From Streptomyces mutomycini (lineage in GTDB: Bacteria; Actinomycetota; Actinomycetes; Streptomycetales; Streptomycetaceae), in assembly GCF_001700505.1 (NCBI RefSeq), contig NZ_MAPV01000053.1:1-42711 (forward strand): a stretch of 42,711 bases of DNA, in the 5' to 3' direction. Under the pieces are notes generated by a model. It worked only from the letters and a program-made list of their open reading frames with translations, ran no database searches and had not been told where the DNA came from. This document shows positions 1-10,197 of the stretch, piece after piece. Made by a program: the position numbers and the translations under genes. The first letter of the stretch is position 1. Each line of letters opens with the position of its first letter.

Positions 1-24
1 TGCCGGGGGCGCCCTCCTACGGCT

Positions 25-52
25 CCGGATCCGGCCGGTGGCCGGACTCCGG
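25..52 (-). terminator. Hairpin terminator after mdh
   Basis: An almost perfect hairpin (stem CCGGA-TCCGGCC against GGCCGGACTCCGG, one bulged base) lies directly downstream of the mdh stop codon on the minus strand. There is no U-tract, as is usual for Streptomyces terminators. Confidence 0.6.
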
Positions 53-1135
<1,083 letters not shown>

Positions 1136-1218
1136 CTATCCGACCCCCGTTCCCAGGGCCGCCCGCCCCCACTGTGGGGCCGCACACAGTCGGTTACGCA
1201 GCGCAGCCCCCGCTCGTG

Positions 1219-2292
1219 TCACTCCGGCGTGGCGCAGCCGGTCTCCCCGGACGCCAGGGTCACGCAGGCCTCGGCGTCGGATGCCTTCTTCACAGCGACC
1301 ATCGGGGTGTACGCGTCGGCGTCGGCATCTGCCTCCACGGTGCCGTCCTGCTCCGACGAACCGGTCGTGATCCGCACGGTGTCCCCCGGTGACGCCTGGG
1401 TGATGCGGGCCCAGGCGGCCCCGCAGGCCTTGCTGTGGCGGACCTCGACGAGGCCACCTCCGACCGTCGCCCTGGCGACCGTGTCGGCGAACCGGCCGCC
1501 ACACCCCATGGCTTCCGGGTCCGCTCCGGTGCAGTCGGCGCCGCCGCACCCGACACCGGCGGGCAGCCGCTGCGCGCTGGTGCCCGGACCGGCGGACGGC
1601 GTCGCGGCGGCGGTGCCGGAGCCGTCGCCCCGGCCCGTGAGCAGCACGACCCCCGCCGTCAGCAGGAGCGTGCCCACGGCGCCCGCGAGGAACAGTGGCA
1701 GCCTCCGCCGGCCGCTCACCCGGCGTTCCCGGGAACCGCCACCCGCACGGCGTACGTCTCCGCCGGAGCCAGGCGCGTCTCCCGGCTTCGGCTGCCGCGG
1801 AATCCGCGGGGCCGTACCGCGCTGGACGGGAACGGACGGCGAAGGGCCGGTGCCGCCCGATTCCCCCAGGGGCCCCGCAGAGGGCGAGCCCCCCGTCGGT
1901 ACGCCGCCCGGACGGCCCGCACGCCTGGCCGCCACGGGGGCCGCGGCCACACCCGCCTCACCGAGCGCCGCACGTGCCTGGGAGATCCTGATGGCCTCCA
2001 TCGTCATGTCGTGGCGCATCTCGGAACGGCTCCAGGCCCGCTCGGCCAGTTCCCACATGGTCGTCAGATGGTGATGCTGTGTGCCCGTCACCTCGGCGAG
2101 CGCGACGATCGCCCCCCTGGGAGCGAGCAGCCTGCCGTTGAGGTAGCGCTCCCACGACGTCTTGCTGTAGCCCGTGCGGTCGGCGACCGCGGCCAGGCTC
2201 AGACCGCCGCGGTCCACCAGTCCGCGCAGCATCCCCACGAACTCCCGCATCTGCGGATCGAGTTCTTCCGGCAGTTGCTTCCAACGAGGCAT
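1219..2292 (-). CDS. Membrane-anchored XRE-type HTH protein with extracellular DUF2690 domain
   Basis: A 357-residue protein of unknown role. Residues 1-90 are a helix-turn-helix of the XRE type (LAAVADRTGYSKTSWERYLNGR). A long Pro/Gly/Arg-rich linker follows, then one membrane segment (LPLFLAGAVGTLLLTAGVVLL). The C-terminal domain has four or five cysteines and the pattern GCGGADCTGADPEAMGC...VEVRHSKACGAAWARI, which matches DUF2690, expected outside the membrane. The layout suggests a membrane-bound DNA-binding protein that could sense an envelope signal; this is inference. The ATG at 2292 was chosen over an upstream start because GGGGGAAGC precedes it and the HTH follows at once. It is a single gene without an obvious operon partner. 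Confidence 0.85.
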   Translation of the reverse strand: MPRWKQLPEELDPQMREFVGMLRGLVDRGGLSLAAVADRTGYSKTSWERYLNGRLLAPRGAIVALAEVTGTQHHHLTTMWELAERAWSRSEMRHDMTMEAIRISQARAALGEAGVAAAPVAARRAGRPGGVPTGGSPSAGPLGESGGTGPSPSVPVQRGTAPRIPRQPKPGDAPGSGGDVRRAGGGSRERRVSGRRRLPLFLAGAVGTLLLTAGVVLLTGRGDGSGTAAATPSAGPGTSAQRLPAGVGCGGADCTGADPEAMGCGGRFADTVARATVGGGLVEVRHSKACGAAWARITQASPGDTVRITTGSSEQDGTVEADADADAYTPMVAVKKASDAEACVTLASGETGCATPE

Positions 2293-2672
2293 TGCTTCCC
2301 CCAGTCGATCCCCCGGACCGTCCCGGCGCACCCCCGTTCCCCGGCGCCGGATGACTCCCCCTGTCATCGGGACGGGGGCCCCGCACTCCGAACTACCCAG
2401 AAGGATGCGCGGATCAAGGGTGCCGGTTCCGGACAAAGAGGCGCACAGGGGCATTCGGCAGGAGCACTCGCTCCGCCGTGCGCCGTCGCGCGTACCGAGT
2501 TGGCCACCGGTCGTTGCGTGACGATCACACGATGGCGGAATGGTCACTTCCGTGCCACAGACCCCAGGCGTCCCTTGAACCCCCCACCTCATGCCCATGA
2601 CACTTACTTCAGGGCAGGGCGAGGCCGCACAAGTCACCGTGTTCCGGGATCTCCCGCGCCGGACCCCTGGCC
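2293..2672. other. Intergenic region without recognised gene
   Basis: About 380 bp between the start of the HTH/DUF2690 gene and the terminator of the folD operon. It must carry the HTH gene promoter, but I see no convincing -35/-10 pair, small ORF with a ribosome site, or RNA motif. Confidence 0.5.
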
Positions 2673-2708
2673 GGTGTCCGTCCCTCCTCGGGGGAGGGGA
2701 CGGACACC
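2673..2708 (-). terminator. Hairpin terminator of the folD-DUF3017 operon
   Basis: Long hairpin with an 11-bp perfect outer stem (GGTGTCCGTCC / GGACGGACACC) and a further CTCC/GGAG inner stem around a short loop. It begins two bases beyond the DUF3017 stop codon. Confidence 0.75.
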
Positions 2709-2710
2709 CC

Positions 2711-3376
2711 TCAGCGGATCGTGAAGTGGACCACGTCCTGCAGGATCGGGACCTGCAGCCATGGCCTGGGCTGCGCCATCAGCGCGAGCAGCACGAGCAG
2801 CGTGCCCATCAGGCCGTACGTGACCAGGTCGGTGAACCGTGACCGCACGGCCAGCATGCCGACGGAGGGGACCACCCACCGCAGCACCGCCCCCGCGAGC
2901 AGCGCGACACCCATCAGCATCGTGCCGATCCTGAACGCCTGGTCGAAGGTGTCGGCCCCCACGATCAGCAGCCCGAGCCCGGCTGTGCAGAGCACCGTGA
3001 GCAGCGGCCACTGCCGGGCGGGGGCGGGGGCGTCACCCGGCGCCGCCCGGCCGCCGCCCTCCGGACGCGCGGTGTCACGGGTCAGCGAGAAGCGACGCGG
3101 GGGCGCCCAGGTCGAGCCACCGCTCCCGGCCTCCCCGGCGGCCCCGTCCGCCTCGGCGGTGACGGACGCCCCGCCCTCTCCGGACGTCGCGGCCGTCTCC
3201 GGCGCTCCGGCTTCCCTGTCCGTCCCGGGCTCCCTGTCCGTCCCGGGCTCCCCAGTCACCTGGGACTCCCCCGGCGCATTGGCGTCTTGGGGCACCCGGG
3301 CCTCCCCGGACGCCGCTGCCTCATCGGCCGGTCCGTCCGTGTGCACACCGTCCGCCGGACTCGTACCAGCACCCAT
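2711..3376 (-). CDS. DUF3017 membrane protein downstream of folD
   Basis: A 221-residue protein. Residues 1-120 are acidic, Gly/Ala/Glu-rich and probably disordered, including a tandem EPGTDR repeat encoded by two 18-nt copies (3213-3248). The C-terminal 95 residues hold three hydrophobic segments (PLLTVLCTAGLGLLIVGAD, GTMLMGVALLAGAVLRWVV, LVTYGLMGTLLVLLALMAQ), with a conserved-looking DTFDQAFRIG between the first two. This matches DUF3017, which is commonly found beside folD in Actinobacteria. ATG at 3376 is set by GGAGAAAC upstream; only 20 bp separate it from the folD stop, so the two genes are very likely co-transcribed. Function unknown. Confidence 0.85.
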   Translation of the reverse strand: MGAGTSPADGVHTDGPADEAAASGEARVPQDANAPGESQVTGEPGTDREPGTDREAGAPETAATSGEGGASVTAEADGAAGEAGSGGSTWAPPRRFSLTRDTARPEGGGRAAPGDAPAPARQWPLLTVLCTAGLGLLIVGADTFDQAFRIGTMLMGVALLAGAVLRWVVPSVGMLAVRSRFTDLVTYGLMGTLLVLLALMAQPRPWLQVPILQDVVHFTIR

Positions 3377-3396
3377 GACGTTTCTCCGGTCCCGGG

Positions 3397-4275
3397 TCAG
3401 CCGGCGGATGCGGCGGAGGCCTCGGCGGCGGCGCGCTCGGCCGCCTCGACCACGTTGACGAGCAGCTGGGCACGGGTCATGGGGCCGACGCCGCCCGGGT
3501 TCGGGGCGACCCATGCGGCCACCTCGGCCACACCCGGGTGGACGTCGCCGACGATCTTGCCGTTCTCGTCCCGGCTGACACCGACGTCCAGCACCGCCGC
3601 GCCCGGCTTCACGTCCTCGGGCTTGACCAGGTGGGGCACACCGGCGGCGGCGACGATGATGTCGGCCTGCCTGAGGTGCGCCGAGAGGTCACGGGTGCCG
3701 GTGTGGCACTGGGTGACGGTGGCGTTCTCCGACTTGCGCGTCAGCAGCAGCGGGAGGGGACGGCCGATGGTGACGCCCCGGCCGACGACGACCACATGGG
3801 CGCCGTTGATCTCCACGCCGTGACGGCGGAGCAGGGTGACGACGCCCTGCGGGGTGCAGGGCAGCGGCCCGCTCTCGTTCAGCACGAGCTTGCCCAGGTT
3901 CATCGGGTGCAGCCCGTCCGCGTCCTTCGCCGGGTCCATCAGCTCCAGGATGCGGTTGGTGTCGATCCCCTTGGGGAGGGGGAGCTGCACGATGTAGCCC
4001 GTGCAGTCCGGGTTGGCGTTGAGCTCCCGTACGACCTCCTCGATCTCCTCCTGGGTGGCGGTGTCGGGGAGTTCGCGCTGGATGGAGCCCATGCCGACCT
4101 GGGCGCAGTCGCGGTGCTTGCCGTTCACGTACCAGCGGCTGCCCGGATCGTCGCCCACGAGCAGGGTTCCCAGGCCGGGTGTGATGCCCTGTGCCTTGAG
4201 GGCCGCCACGCGGACGGTCAGATCGGACTTGATCGCAGCTGCGGTGGCCTTGCCATCGAGAATCTGGGCAGTCAT
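3397..4275 (-). CDS. folD: Bifunctional methylenetetrahydrofolate dehydrogenase / methenyl-THF cyclohydrolase
   Basis: FolD oxidises 5,10-methylene-THF with NADP and hydrolyses methenyl-THF to 10-formyl-THF. The latter is the one-carbon donor used by PurN and PurH, encoded about 4 kb away. The protein has 292 residues, normal for the family. Visible signatures are the catalytic lysine context YVNGKHRDC, the PLPKGID loop, the NADP-binding motif [16 protein letters not shown], and the C-terminal [23 protein letters not shown] was taken as the N-terminus (4275); an in-frame ATG nine bases upstream (4284) is possible. It heads an operon with the DUF3017 gene. Confidence 0.96.
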   Translation of the reverse strand: MTAQILDGKATAAAIKSDLTVRVAALKAQGITPGLGTLLVGDDPGSRWYVNGKHRDCAQVGMGSIQRELPDTATQEEIEEVVRELNANPDCTGYIVQLPLPKGIDTNRILELMDPAKDADGLHPMNLGKLVLNESGPLPCTPQGVVTLLRRHGVEINGAHVVVVGRGVTIGRPLPLLLTRKSENATVTQCHTGTRDLSAHLRQADIIVAAAGVPHLVKPEDVKPGAAVLDVGVSRDENGKIVGDVHPGVAEVAAWVAPNPGGVGPMTRAQLLVNVVEAAERAAAEASAASAG

Positions 4276-4508
4276 GCCACCCATCCTCGCGGATGACCCC
4301 GCCCGCGTACCAATCCAGGCCCGCCGGGTGGACGGGAGATTGCACTTGCACAACGCATTCGGCTATCGGCTGGACAAATGGCGGATGTCACGACGACGAT
4401 AAGGCCCGCATCACCGCGGACAGTGTCGGGGGGACCACCGTTCAGATTGCACACGATTCCTCCGCCCGGCCGCGTCGTCCCCGCACTTCGCAACGGAGGA
4501 AACTCGCC

Positions 4509-5108
4509 ATGAGCTTCGGCGATCCCAACAACCCCTACGGCCAGCAGCAGAACGCGCAGCCGGGCGGTCAGCCGGGCTACGGCTACCCGCAGCAGCCCCC
4601 GCAGGGCGCCGCCCCCCAGCAGGGCTACGGCTACCCGCAGGCACCGCCGGTCCAGGGCGGTTACGGCTTCCCGGGCGGACCCACCGAGATGCCCGGCGGT
4701 GTGAAGGCCGCCCGCGTCATGCTCTTCGTGATAGCCGGGCTCCAGGTCATCGGCGCGATCTTCGTCGCCCTCGCGGCCGCGGCTGTGAACGCCGCCAAGA
4801 ACGACGCGACGCTCCAGGAGGACGTCCAGTTCCAGCAGCTCGCCGAGTACTCGGGCGCCGTGCTGTGGGGCATCGTCGTCTTCGCCGTGCTGTGGGGAGT
4901 CCTCGCCGTCGTCCTCGGTGCCAAGTTCGGCAAGGGGGGCAGCGGAATCCGCATCGCCACCATCGTCTTCGGCGTGATCACCGCGATCCTCGGCATCTAC
5001 CCCTTCGTCGTGATGGGCCTCGCCCACACGGTGCTCGCCATCCTGGTCGTCGTCTTCGTGGCGAAGTCCGACGGCGGCGCCTGGTTCAACCGCCAGCAGC
5101 AGCACTGA
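4509..5108 (+). CDS. Pro/Gln/Gly-rich N-tail, four-helix membrane protein
   Basis: 199 residues. The first 60 are a low-complexity cytosolic tail built of Tyr-Gly-Tyr-Pro-Gln type repeats (GYGYPQQPPQ, GYGYPQAPPV). Four hydrophobic helices follow (VMLFVIAGLQVIGAIFVALA; GAVLWGIVVFAVLWGVLAVVLG; IATIVFGVITAILGIYPFVV; HTVLAILVVVFVAK). Such proteins are frequent in Streptomyces and resemble DUF4064/DUF4190-type membrane proteins; no activity is known to me. ATG 4509 is preceded by GGAGGAAA at good spacing. It is divergent from folD across 233 bp and convergent with the DUF2079 gene, with which it shares a terminator. Confidence 0.85.
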   Translation: MSFGDPNNPYGQQQNAQPGGQPGYGYPQQPPQGAAPQQGYGYPQAPPVQGGYGFPGGPTEMPGGVKAARVMLFVIAGLQVIGAIFVALAAAAVNAAKNDATLQEDVQFQQLAEYSGAVLWGIVVFAVLWGVLAVVLGAKFGKGGSGIRIATIVFGVITAILGIYPFVVMGLAHTVLAILVVVFVAKSDGGAWFNRQQQH

Positions 5109-5126
5109 CGTTCCCGCACCCGCGCG

Positions 5127-5170
5127 TGAAGGCCGTAGCACCCGCCCACCCGGCGGGTGTGCGGCCTTCA
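5127..5170. terminator. Bidirectional terminator between convergent membrane-protein genes
   Basis: A 44-nt hairpin with stems TGAAGGCCG/CGGCCTTCA and CACCCGCC/GGCGGGTG and a 5-nt loop. Its right arm includes the stop codon (TGA, 5168-5170 on the minus strand) of the DUF2079 gene, so it serves both converging genes. Confidence 0.75.
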
Positions 5171-6628
5171 GCCGTTTTCGGGCGCCGGTGTGGTCCGCTC
5201 CATGACGACGAAGGAGCCCGCCTCCCGGCTGATCCGGTAGCGCGCCTCAGGGTGCAGCTGCTCGGCGTACTTCACCGGGTCCTCGATCGGCTGCGACCAG
5301 CCGAAGTCCAGGTTGATGGCCACGACGTCGGGTGCGGTGCCGGGGGCCCCGCCGACCCAGTAGACCGTGCGGTCCCCGGTCAGGTGCGCCATCAGCGTGA
5401 TGTCCGTCTCCACCCGCGCGCCCACGGGAATGGCGTCCAGCGCCTCCTCGGCGGCGTGGGTGCGTGCGTCGGCGCGGTACGTCTCCGGACGCAGCAGGTC
5501 GCGGAGCGGGAGGTGCTGGGTGAGGGTGACGGCGATCGCCGCGGCCACCGGGGCGGCGACGTTCGCGTACGAGACGAGCCAGGGCCGCTTCGATGCCCGG
5601 CTGCGGCGGATGCCGTCGGCCATGGCCAGGAAGACCACCGGCATCAGGATCGCGCTGTAGTGCCACACCATGCCCCAGTGGTTGGAGTCCTGGGAGAGCA
5701 GACGCCAGCCGAGCGTGGGCAGGACGAGCAGGATCAGGGGCGAGCGGAGCGCCATGAAGGCCGTGATGCCGACCAGGAAGACGAGCATCTCCAGCTTGAC
5801 GGAGGAGTCGAACACGCCGAGGACCGAGTCGAGGAGGGGGACTTCCTTCCCGCCGTTCTCCTCGATCTTCTTCCAGTAGTCGTACGACCCCGCGCTGCTG
5901 GCCGCCGGTATGAGCACCAGCACGGTGAGCGCGAACGAGGCCACGCCGAAGGCGGCGAGCAGAAAGCCCTGGAGCCGCCTCCCGTACAGGGCCAGGAGCC
6001 CGCCGACGACGGCGACGGTGATCCCGAGGTCCTCCTTGACCAGGACCAGCGGCAGTGACCACAGGACGACGGCACGCCAACGCTCCATGAGCAGGGCCCG
6101 GCAGACCAGGGCCAGCAGCGGGACCGCGAGCGCTATCTCGTGGAAGTCGGCTTTCACCGCTTCCTGCAGCCCCCAGGACAGCCCGTACGCGACGGTGACG
6201 CACAGACCGGTGCGGCCGCCCAGGACCTGCTGGACGGTACGCCCGACGACGACCGCGGAGGCGGCGAACAGGGCGGCCTGCGCGAAGATCAGGGCGACGG
6301 CGGACGGCCAGATCCAGTAGAGGGGGACGAGGAGCGCCACGAGCGGGCTGAAGTGGTCGCCGAGGATCAGATAGCCCGGCCCCTTGATGTCGACGACAGG
6401 GGCGTCGAATCCGGCGTACGCGCGCACTTCCTGTTCGAAGATGCCCAGGTCCCAGGAGGGCGACTGGAAGTGGCTGTAGCGCAGGTAGGCGTAGAGGAAG
6501 TAGAGCGCGCAGAGACCCGCGGCCGCGATCAGGTACGGACGCAGCGGTGCCGGGTGCGGCGTACCGGTGGCAGGCCCCGGGGCCTGCTCCCCGGACACGC
6601 CGGTCTCGCTCTGGTTCAGGTCAAGCAC
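5168..6628 (-). CDS. DUF2079 multi-pass membrane protein
   Basis: About 486 residues with roughly nine to eleven membrane helices. The N-terminal segment SPSWDLGIFEQEVRAYAGFD followed by GDHFSPLVALLVPLYWIWPS matches DUF2079, a family resembling polytopic GT-C-type glycosyltransferases (an acidic D-x-G motif in the first loop). A periplasmic C-terminal domain (ADARTHAAEEALDAIPVGARVETDITLMAHL) follows the helices. The chosen start is GTG 6628, which has GGGGG a few bases upstream. An in-frame ATG at 6709 gives 27 more residues but lacks a ribosome site. Substrate and role are unknown; cell-envelope glycan work is only an inference from family type. Confidence 0.85.
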   Translation of the reverse strand: MLDLNQSETGVSGEQAPGPATGTPHPAPLRPYLIAAAGLCALYFLYAYLRYSHFQSPSWDLGIFEQEVRAYAGFDAPVVDIKGPGYLILGDHFSPLVALLVPLYWIWPSAVALIFAQAALFAASAVVVGRTVQQVLGGRTGLCVTVAYGLSWGLQEAVKADFHEIALAVPLLALVCRALLMERWRAVVLWSLPLVLVKEDLGITVAVVGGLLALYGRRLQGFLLAAFGVASFALTVLVLIPAASSAGSYDYWKKIEENGGKEVPLLDSVLGVFDSSVKLEMLVFLVGITAFMALRSPLILLVLPTLGWRLLSQDSNHWGMVWHYSAILMPVVFLAMADGIRRSRASKRPWLVSYANVAAPVAAAIAVTLTQHLPLRDLLRPETYRADARTHAAEEALDAIPVGARVETDITLMAHLTGDRTVYWVGGAPGTAPDVVAINLDFGWSQPIEDPVKYAEQLHPEARYRISREAGSFVVMERTTPAPENG

Positions 6629-6748
6629 GGTGCCCCCGCAACGGAATCCCACACTGGTCACTGCCGGTCGCACCGGTCCTGCGGCTACGGCCCCGACAAG
6701 GCCATTCATTAGAACAGAGGGACGAGTGGGCGCCGTACGCCGGACGCG

Positions 6749-6783
6749 CCGCAGGCCGCACCCCTCGGGGGTGCGGCCTGCGG
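6749..6783 (-). terminator. Hairpin terminator of the purN-purH operon
   Basis: A perfect hairpin: a 15-bp stem (CCGCAGGCCGCACCC with GGGTGCGGCCTGCGG) around a CTCGG loop, 20 bp beyond the purH stop on the minus strand. Confidence 0.85.
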
Positions 6784-6802
6784 TGGTGCTACGACCCGGG
6801 TG

Positions 6803-8356
6803 TCAGTGGAAGAAGTGGCGCGTGCCCGTGAAGTACATGGTCACGCCGGCCTTCTTCGCGGCCTCGACGACGAGCTCGTCACGGACCGAGCCGCCCGGCT
6901 GCACGACGGCCTTGACTCCGGCGGCGGTCAGGATCTCCAGGCCGTCGGGGAAGGGGAAGAAGGCGTCGGACGCGGCGTACGCGCCTCGGGCCCGCTCCTC
7001 GCCCGCCCGCTCGACGGCGAGCTTCGCGGAGTCGACGCGGTTGACCTGCCCCATGCCGACACCGACCGAGGCGCCGTCCTTGGCGAGCAGGATCGCGTTG
7101 GACTTGACCGCGCGGCAGGCCGTCCACGCGAAGGCGAGCTCCCTGAGCTCATCGGCGGAGAGGGCCTCACCGGTGGCGAGGGTCCAGTTGGCCGGGTCGT
7201 CGCCGTCGGCCTGGAGCCGGTCGGTGACCTGGAGCAGGGCGCCGCCGTCGATCGGCTTGACCTCGACCGTGGAGGCCGGGGCGTCGGGGCAGCGCAGCAC
7301 CCGGATGTTCTTCTTACGGGCCAGCACCTCGACGGCGCCGTCCTCGTACGCCGGGGCGACGATGACCTCGGTGAAGATCTCGGCGACCTGCTCGGCCATC
7401 TCGACGGTCACCGGCCGGTTGACGGCGATGACGCCGCCGAAGGCGGACAGCGGGTCACAGGCGTGCGCGTTGCGGTGCGCCGTCGCGACGTCGCCGGCGA
7501 TCGCGATGCCGCACGGGTTGGCGTGCTTGATGATCGCGACACACGGCTCGGCGTGGTCGTAGGCGGCACGGCGGGCCGCGTCGGTGTCCGTGTAGTTGTT
7601 GTAGGACATCTCCTTGCCGTGCAGCTGCTCGGCCTCGGCGAGGCCGCCCTCGCCGGAGGTGTAGAGCGCGGCGGGCTGGTGCGGGTTCTCGCCGTAGCGC
7701 AGGACGTTCTTGCGCTCGTACGTCGCACCGGAGAAGTCCGGGAAGCCGGAGTCGTCGGCGGGCGCGTAACCGTCGGCGAACCAGGAGGCGACAGCCACGT
7801 CGTAGGCGGCGGTGTGCTGGAAGGCCTCGGCGGCGAGCCGCTTGCGGGCGGTCAGGTCGAAGCCGCCCGACCTGACCGCGGCGAGGACGTCGGCGTAGCG
7901 CTCCGGGCTGGTGACGACGGCGACGGACGGGTGGTTCTTGGCTGCGGCGCGGACCATCGACGGCCCGCCGATGTCGATCTGCTCCACGCACTCGTCGTCG
8001 GACGCGCCGGAGGCGACGGTCGCCTTGAACGGGTACAGGTTGACGACCACGAGGTCGAACGGCTCCACGCCGAGCTCGGCGAGCTGCTCGCGGTGGGCGT
8101 CCAGGCGCAGGTCCGCGAGGATGCCGGCGTGCACACGGGGGTGCAGCGTCTTGACGCGGCCGTCGAGGCACTCGGGGAAGCCGGTGAGCTCCTCGACCTT
8201 GGTGACCGGAACACCGGCGGCTGCGATCTTCCCGGCGGTGGAGCCGGTGGACACCAGCTCGACACCCGCCTCGTGCAGACCGCGGGCGAGGTCTTCGAGC
8301 CCCGTCTTGTCGTAGACGCTGACCAGGGCGCGACGGATGGGCTTATTCACCGACAT
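6803..8356 (-). CDS. purH: Bifunctional AICAR transformylase / IMP cyclohydrolase
   Basis: PurH carries out the last two steps of IMP synthesis: formylation of AICAR with 10-formyl-THF, then ring closure to IMP. The N-terminal IMP cyclohydrolase (MGS-like) domain begins [20 protein letters not shown] and includes [16 protein letters not shown]. The C-terminal AICAR transformylase domain includes the KHANPCGIA motif and ends in the typical [31 protein letters not shown]. Start ATG 8356 (MSVNKPIRR) gives 517 residues, in family range. It overlaps the purN stop by 14 nt, indicating translational coupling. An ATG at 8398 would add a poorly conserved 14-residue leader. Confidence 0.96.
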   Translation of the reverse strand: MSVNKPIRRALVSVYDKTGLEDLARGLHEAGVELVSTGSTAGKIAAAGVPVTKVEELTGFPECLDGRVKTLHPRVHAGILADLRLDAHREQLAELGVEPFDLVVVNLYPFKATVASGASDDECVEQIDIGGPSMVRAAAKNHPSVAVVTSPERYADVLAAVRSGGFDLTARKRLAAEAFQHTAAYDVAVASWFADGYAPADDSGFPDFSGATYERKNVLRYGENPHQPAALYTSGEGGLAEAEQLHGKEMSYNNYTDTDAARRAAYDHAEPCVAIIKHANPCGIAIAGDVATAHRNAHACDPLSAFGGVIAVNRPVTVEMAEQVAEIFTEVIVAPAYEDGAVEVLARKKNIRVLRCPDAPASTVEVKPIDGGALLQVTDRLQADGDDPANWTLATGEALSADELRELAFAWTACRAVKSNAILLAKDGASVGVGMGQVNRVDSAKLAVERAGEERARGAYAASDAFFPFPDGLEILTAAGVKAVVQPGGSVRDELVVEAAKKAGVTMYFTGTRHFFH

Positions 8357-8999
8357 GACCGAGATGAACCTTTCGTCCCTCAATGCGATAGCCGTCACGG
8401 GCGAGCCGCCCCACGGCCTCGACGAGCAGCTTGCGCTCGATTTCCTTGATGCGTTCGTGGAGGGCCGCTTCGCCCTCCGCCGTTTCCTCTTCGGTCACCT
8501 CGACCACGCCCTGCGCGATGATCGGACCGGTGTCGACGCCGTCGTCGACGAAGTGGACGGTGCACCCGGTCACCTTCACGCCGTACGCGAGCGCGTCGCG
8601 GACGCCGTGGGCACCGGGAAAGCTGGGGAGCAGGGCGGGGTGGGTGTTGACGACGCGGCCGCCGAACTCGGCGAGGAAGCCCTGTCCCACGATCTTCATG
8701 AATCCCGCGGACACGACGAGGTCCGGGCGGTGTTCCGCAACAGCCGCGGTCAGGGCCGCGTCCCAGTCGTCACGGCTCGCGTACTCGCCGAGCTTGCACA
8801 CGAAGGTGGGGAGCCCGGCGCGCTCGGCCCGTTCGAGCCCGTAGGTGCCGTGGCGGTCCGCGCCGACCGCGACGATCCGGGCCCCGTAGCCCTCGGGGTC
8901 GTCACCGATCGCATCGAGGAGTGCCTGGAGGTTGGTGCCTGAACCGGAGACGAGCACGACCACGCGGGCCGGAGCGGCGGAGGGGGGCGGGGAGGCCAC
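8343..8999 (-). CDS. purN: Phosphoribosylglycinamide formyltransferase (GAR transformylase)
   Basis: PurN transfers formyl from 10-formyl-THF to GAR in de novo purine synthesis. 218 residues. Signatures: phosphate-binding [15 protein letters not shown], active-site Asn-His in [15 protein letters not shown], and the aspartate loop [13 protein letters not shown]. The start is GTG 8999 with GAAAGGG upstream. It is first in a two-gene operon with purH, with overlapping ends. 10-formyl-THF for both enzymes comes from FolD, encoded in this window. Confidence 0.96.
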   Translation of the reverse strand: MASPPPSAAPARVVVLVSGSGTNLQALLDAIGDDPEGYGARIVAVGADRHGTYGLERAERAGLPTFVCKLGEYASRDDWDAALTAAVAEHRPDLVVSAGFMKIVGQGFLAEFGGRVVNTHPALLPSFPGAHGVRDALAYGVKVTGCTVHFVDDGVDTGPIIAQGVVEVTEEETAEGEAALHERIKEIERKLLVEAVGRLARDGYRIEGRKVHLGHVGE

Positions 9000-9095
9000 G
9001 GCAGGGCCCTTTCTCGCGTGGTGCAGCAGGTACGCGATGTGCAGGAGGTGCGTTTGTATGGTCGTACGAAAGAAGCTCGTCCCGCGATACGGGGA

Positions 9096-9123
9096 ACTCT
9101 ACGAACGGTCCGACCGTCAGCAA
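9096..9123 (-). promoter_or_regulatory. Candidate promoter of purN-purH
   Basis: On the minus strand TTGCTG (9123-9118), a 16-bp spacer and TAGAGT (9101-9096) fit a principal-sigma promoter. The implied leader before purN is about 90 nt. The spacer contains a small dyad CGGTC-N-GACCG. No known purine riboswitch was recognised. Confidence 0.35.
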
Positions 9124-9238
9124 CGATACCGGCACACCTGGCGGCCTCCACGGGACGGGGGCGTGACCGGAAGGTAGCGTCAGGGGACAGGGAACCGCCC
9201 CCGGGCGGAAATGACGAGATGGGGAAGACGTTCACCAC

Positions 9239-10174
9239 ATGCCGGACCGCCTCCGCACCGCCCTTGGCCACCCGCTGCCCGAGCGGGCATCCACGCTGAT
9301 GCGGGAACGCCAGTCCTCATCGCCGGACTCCTCGTCGGGCTCCTCGTCGGGACCGGGTTCTCCCGCGGGCTCCTCGTCGGGCCCGGGATCTTCCCGCGGC
9401 TCGGGCTCCTCGTCCGGTTCGTCCGACGACAATCCGTTCGCGGCGCCGCCCGAGGACCGCCCCGACCAGCCCTGGCAGCCCCGCCACCCCTCCCAGCCGC
9501 CGGGGAACCACGGCAACGGCGGAAGCGGAGACGGTGGCGAAGGACACTCCGACGACCGCCCTGTCTGGGGCAGCCAGTGGAGCGACCAGCAGCCCGGCCG
9601 CCAGAACGGCGGGTTCGGCGGCCGTCCCGGCGGCACCGGCGGACCGAGCGGTCAGGGGGGTGGCCCCGAGGGCAGTCCCGGCGGGCCGCGCTGGGACCCG
9701 ACCGACCCCGTTCAGCGGCGCGCACGCTACGCGGTGCTGGGCGGCATGTGGGCGTTCTTCTTCGCCCTCTTCGACTTCCCCGAGATTGCGATGCTCCTCG
9801 GCGCCCTCGCCGTGTACTGGTCGGTCAGCGCCCTCCGCGGCGGGCCGCGGAAGCCCCAGGCCGGTGCAGACCCTGCTGCGGCGTCCGTCACGGGCGGCCC
9901 GGACCGAGCGGCGACTCCCCCGTGCCCGGGGGCCGTGCCCGGAGCTGTCCCCGGCGCCGCACAGATCAGCAGCCGGCAGCAGACCACGGCGGCCGTCAGC
10001 GGTCTGGTGACGGCACTGCTGGCCCTGGCGATCGTGGCCACCGGCTACACGGTGCAGCTGGTCTACCGCGACTACTACACCTGCGTGAACGACGCCCTCA
10101 CCAAGACCGGCGCCGTCGCCTGCAACGACAAGCTGCCCGACCCGCTGGAGCCCTTCTTCGGCGTGAAGAAGTAG
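9239..10174 (+). CDS. Ser/Gly/Pro-rich membrane protein of unknown function
   Basis: About 311 residues. The first ~160 are low-complexity (runs of Ser, Gly, Pro and Asp) and likely disordered. Two hydrophobic segments follow: YAVLGGMWAFFFALFDFPEIAMLLGALAVYW, and TAAVSGLVTALLALAIVATGYTVQLVY after a second Ala/Pro-rich linker. The tail YYTCVNDALTKTGAVACNDKLPDPLEPFFGV has two cysteines that could pair outside the membrane. Start is uncertain: ATG 9239 has GGGGAAG rather far upstream, and ATG 9299 is an alternative. It is convergent with the DUF6350 gene, 23 bp away. I do not recognise a characterised family. Confidence 0.75.
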   Translation: MPDRLRTALGHPLPERASTLMRERQSSSPDSSSGSSSGPGSPAGSSSGPGSSRGSGSSSGSSDDNPFAAPPEDRPDQPWQPRHPSQPPGNHGNGGSGDGGEGHSDDRPVWGSQWSDQQPGRQNGGFGGRPGGTGGPSGQGGGPEGSPGGPRWDPTDPVQRRARYAVLGGMWAFFFALFDFPEIAMLLGALAVYWSVSALRGGPRKPQAGADPAAASVTGGPDRAATPPCPGAVPGAVPGAAQISSRQQTTAAVSGLVTALLALAIVATGYTVQLVYRDYYTCVNDALTKTGAVACNDKLPDPLEPFFGVKK

Positions 10175-10197
10175 CCCCGGCCCCCGTGGGCCGCTCC

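Noticed and set aside
6781..6805. TGTCAGTG near the purH stop as another damage promoter
   Set aside because: No TANNNT follows at 8 bp (the sequence there is GGCGCG), and it lies at the end of a gene.
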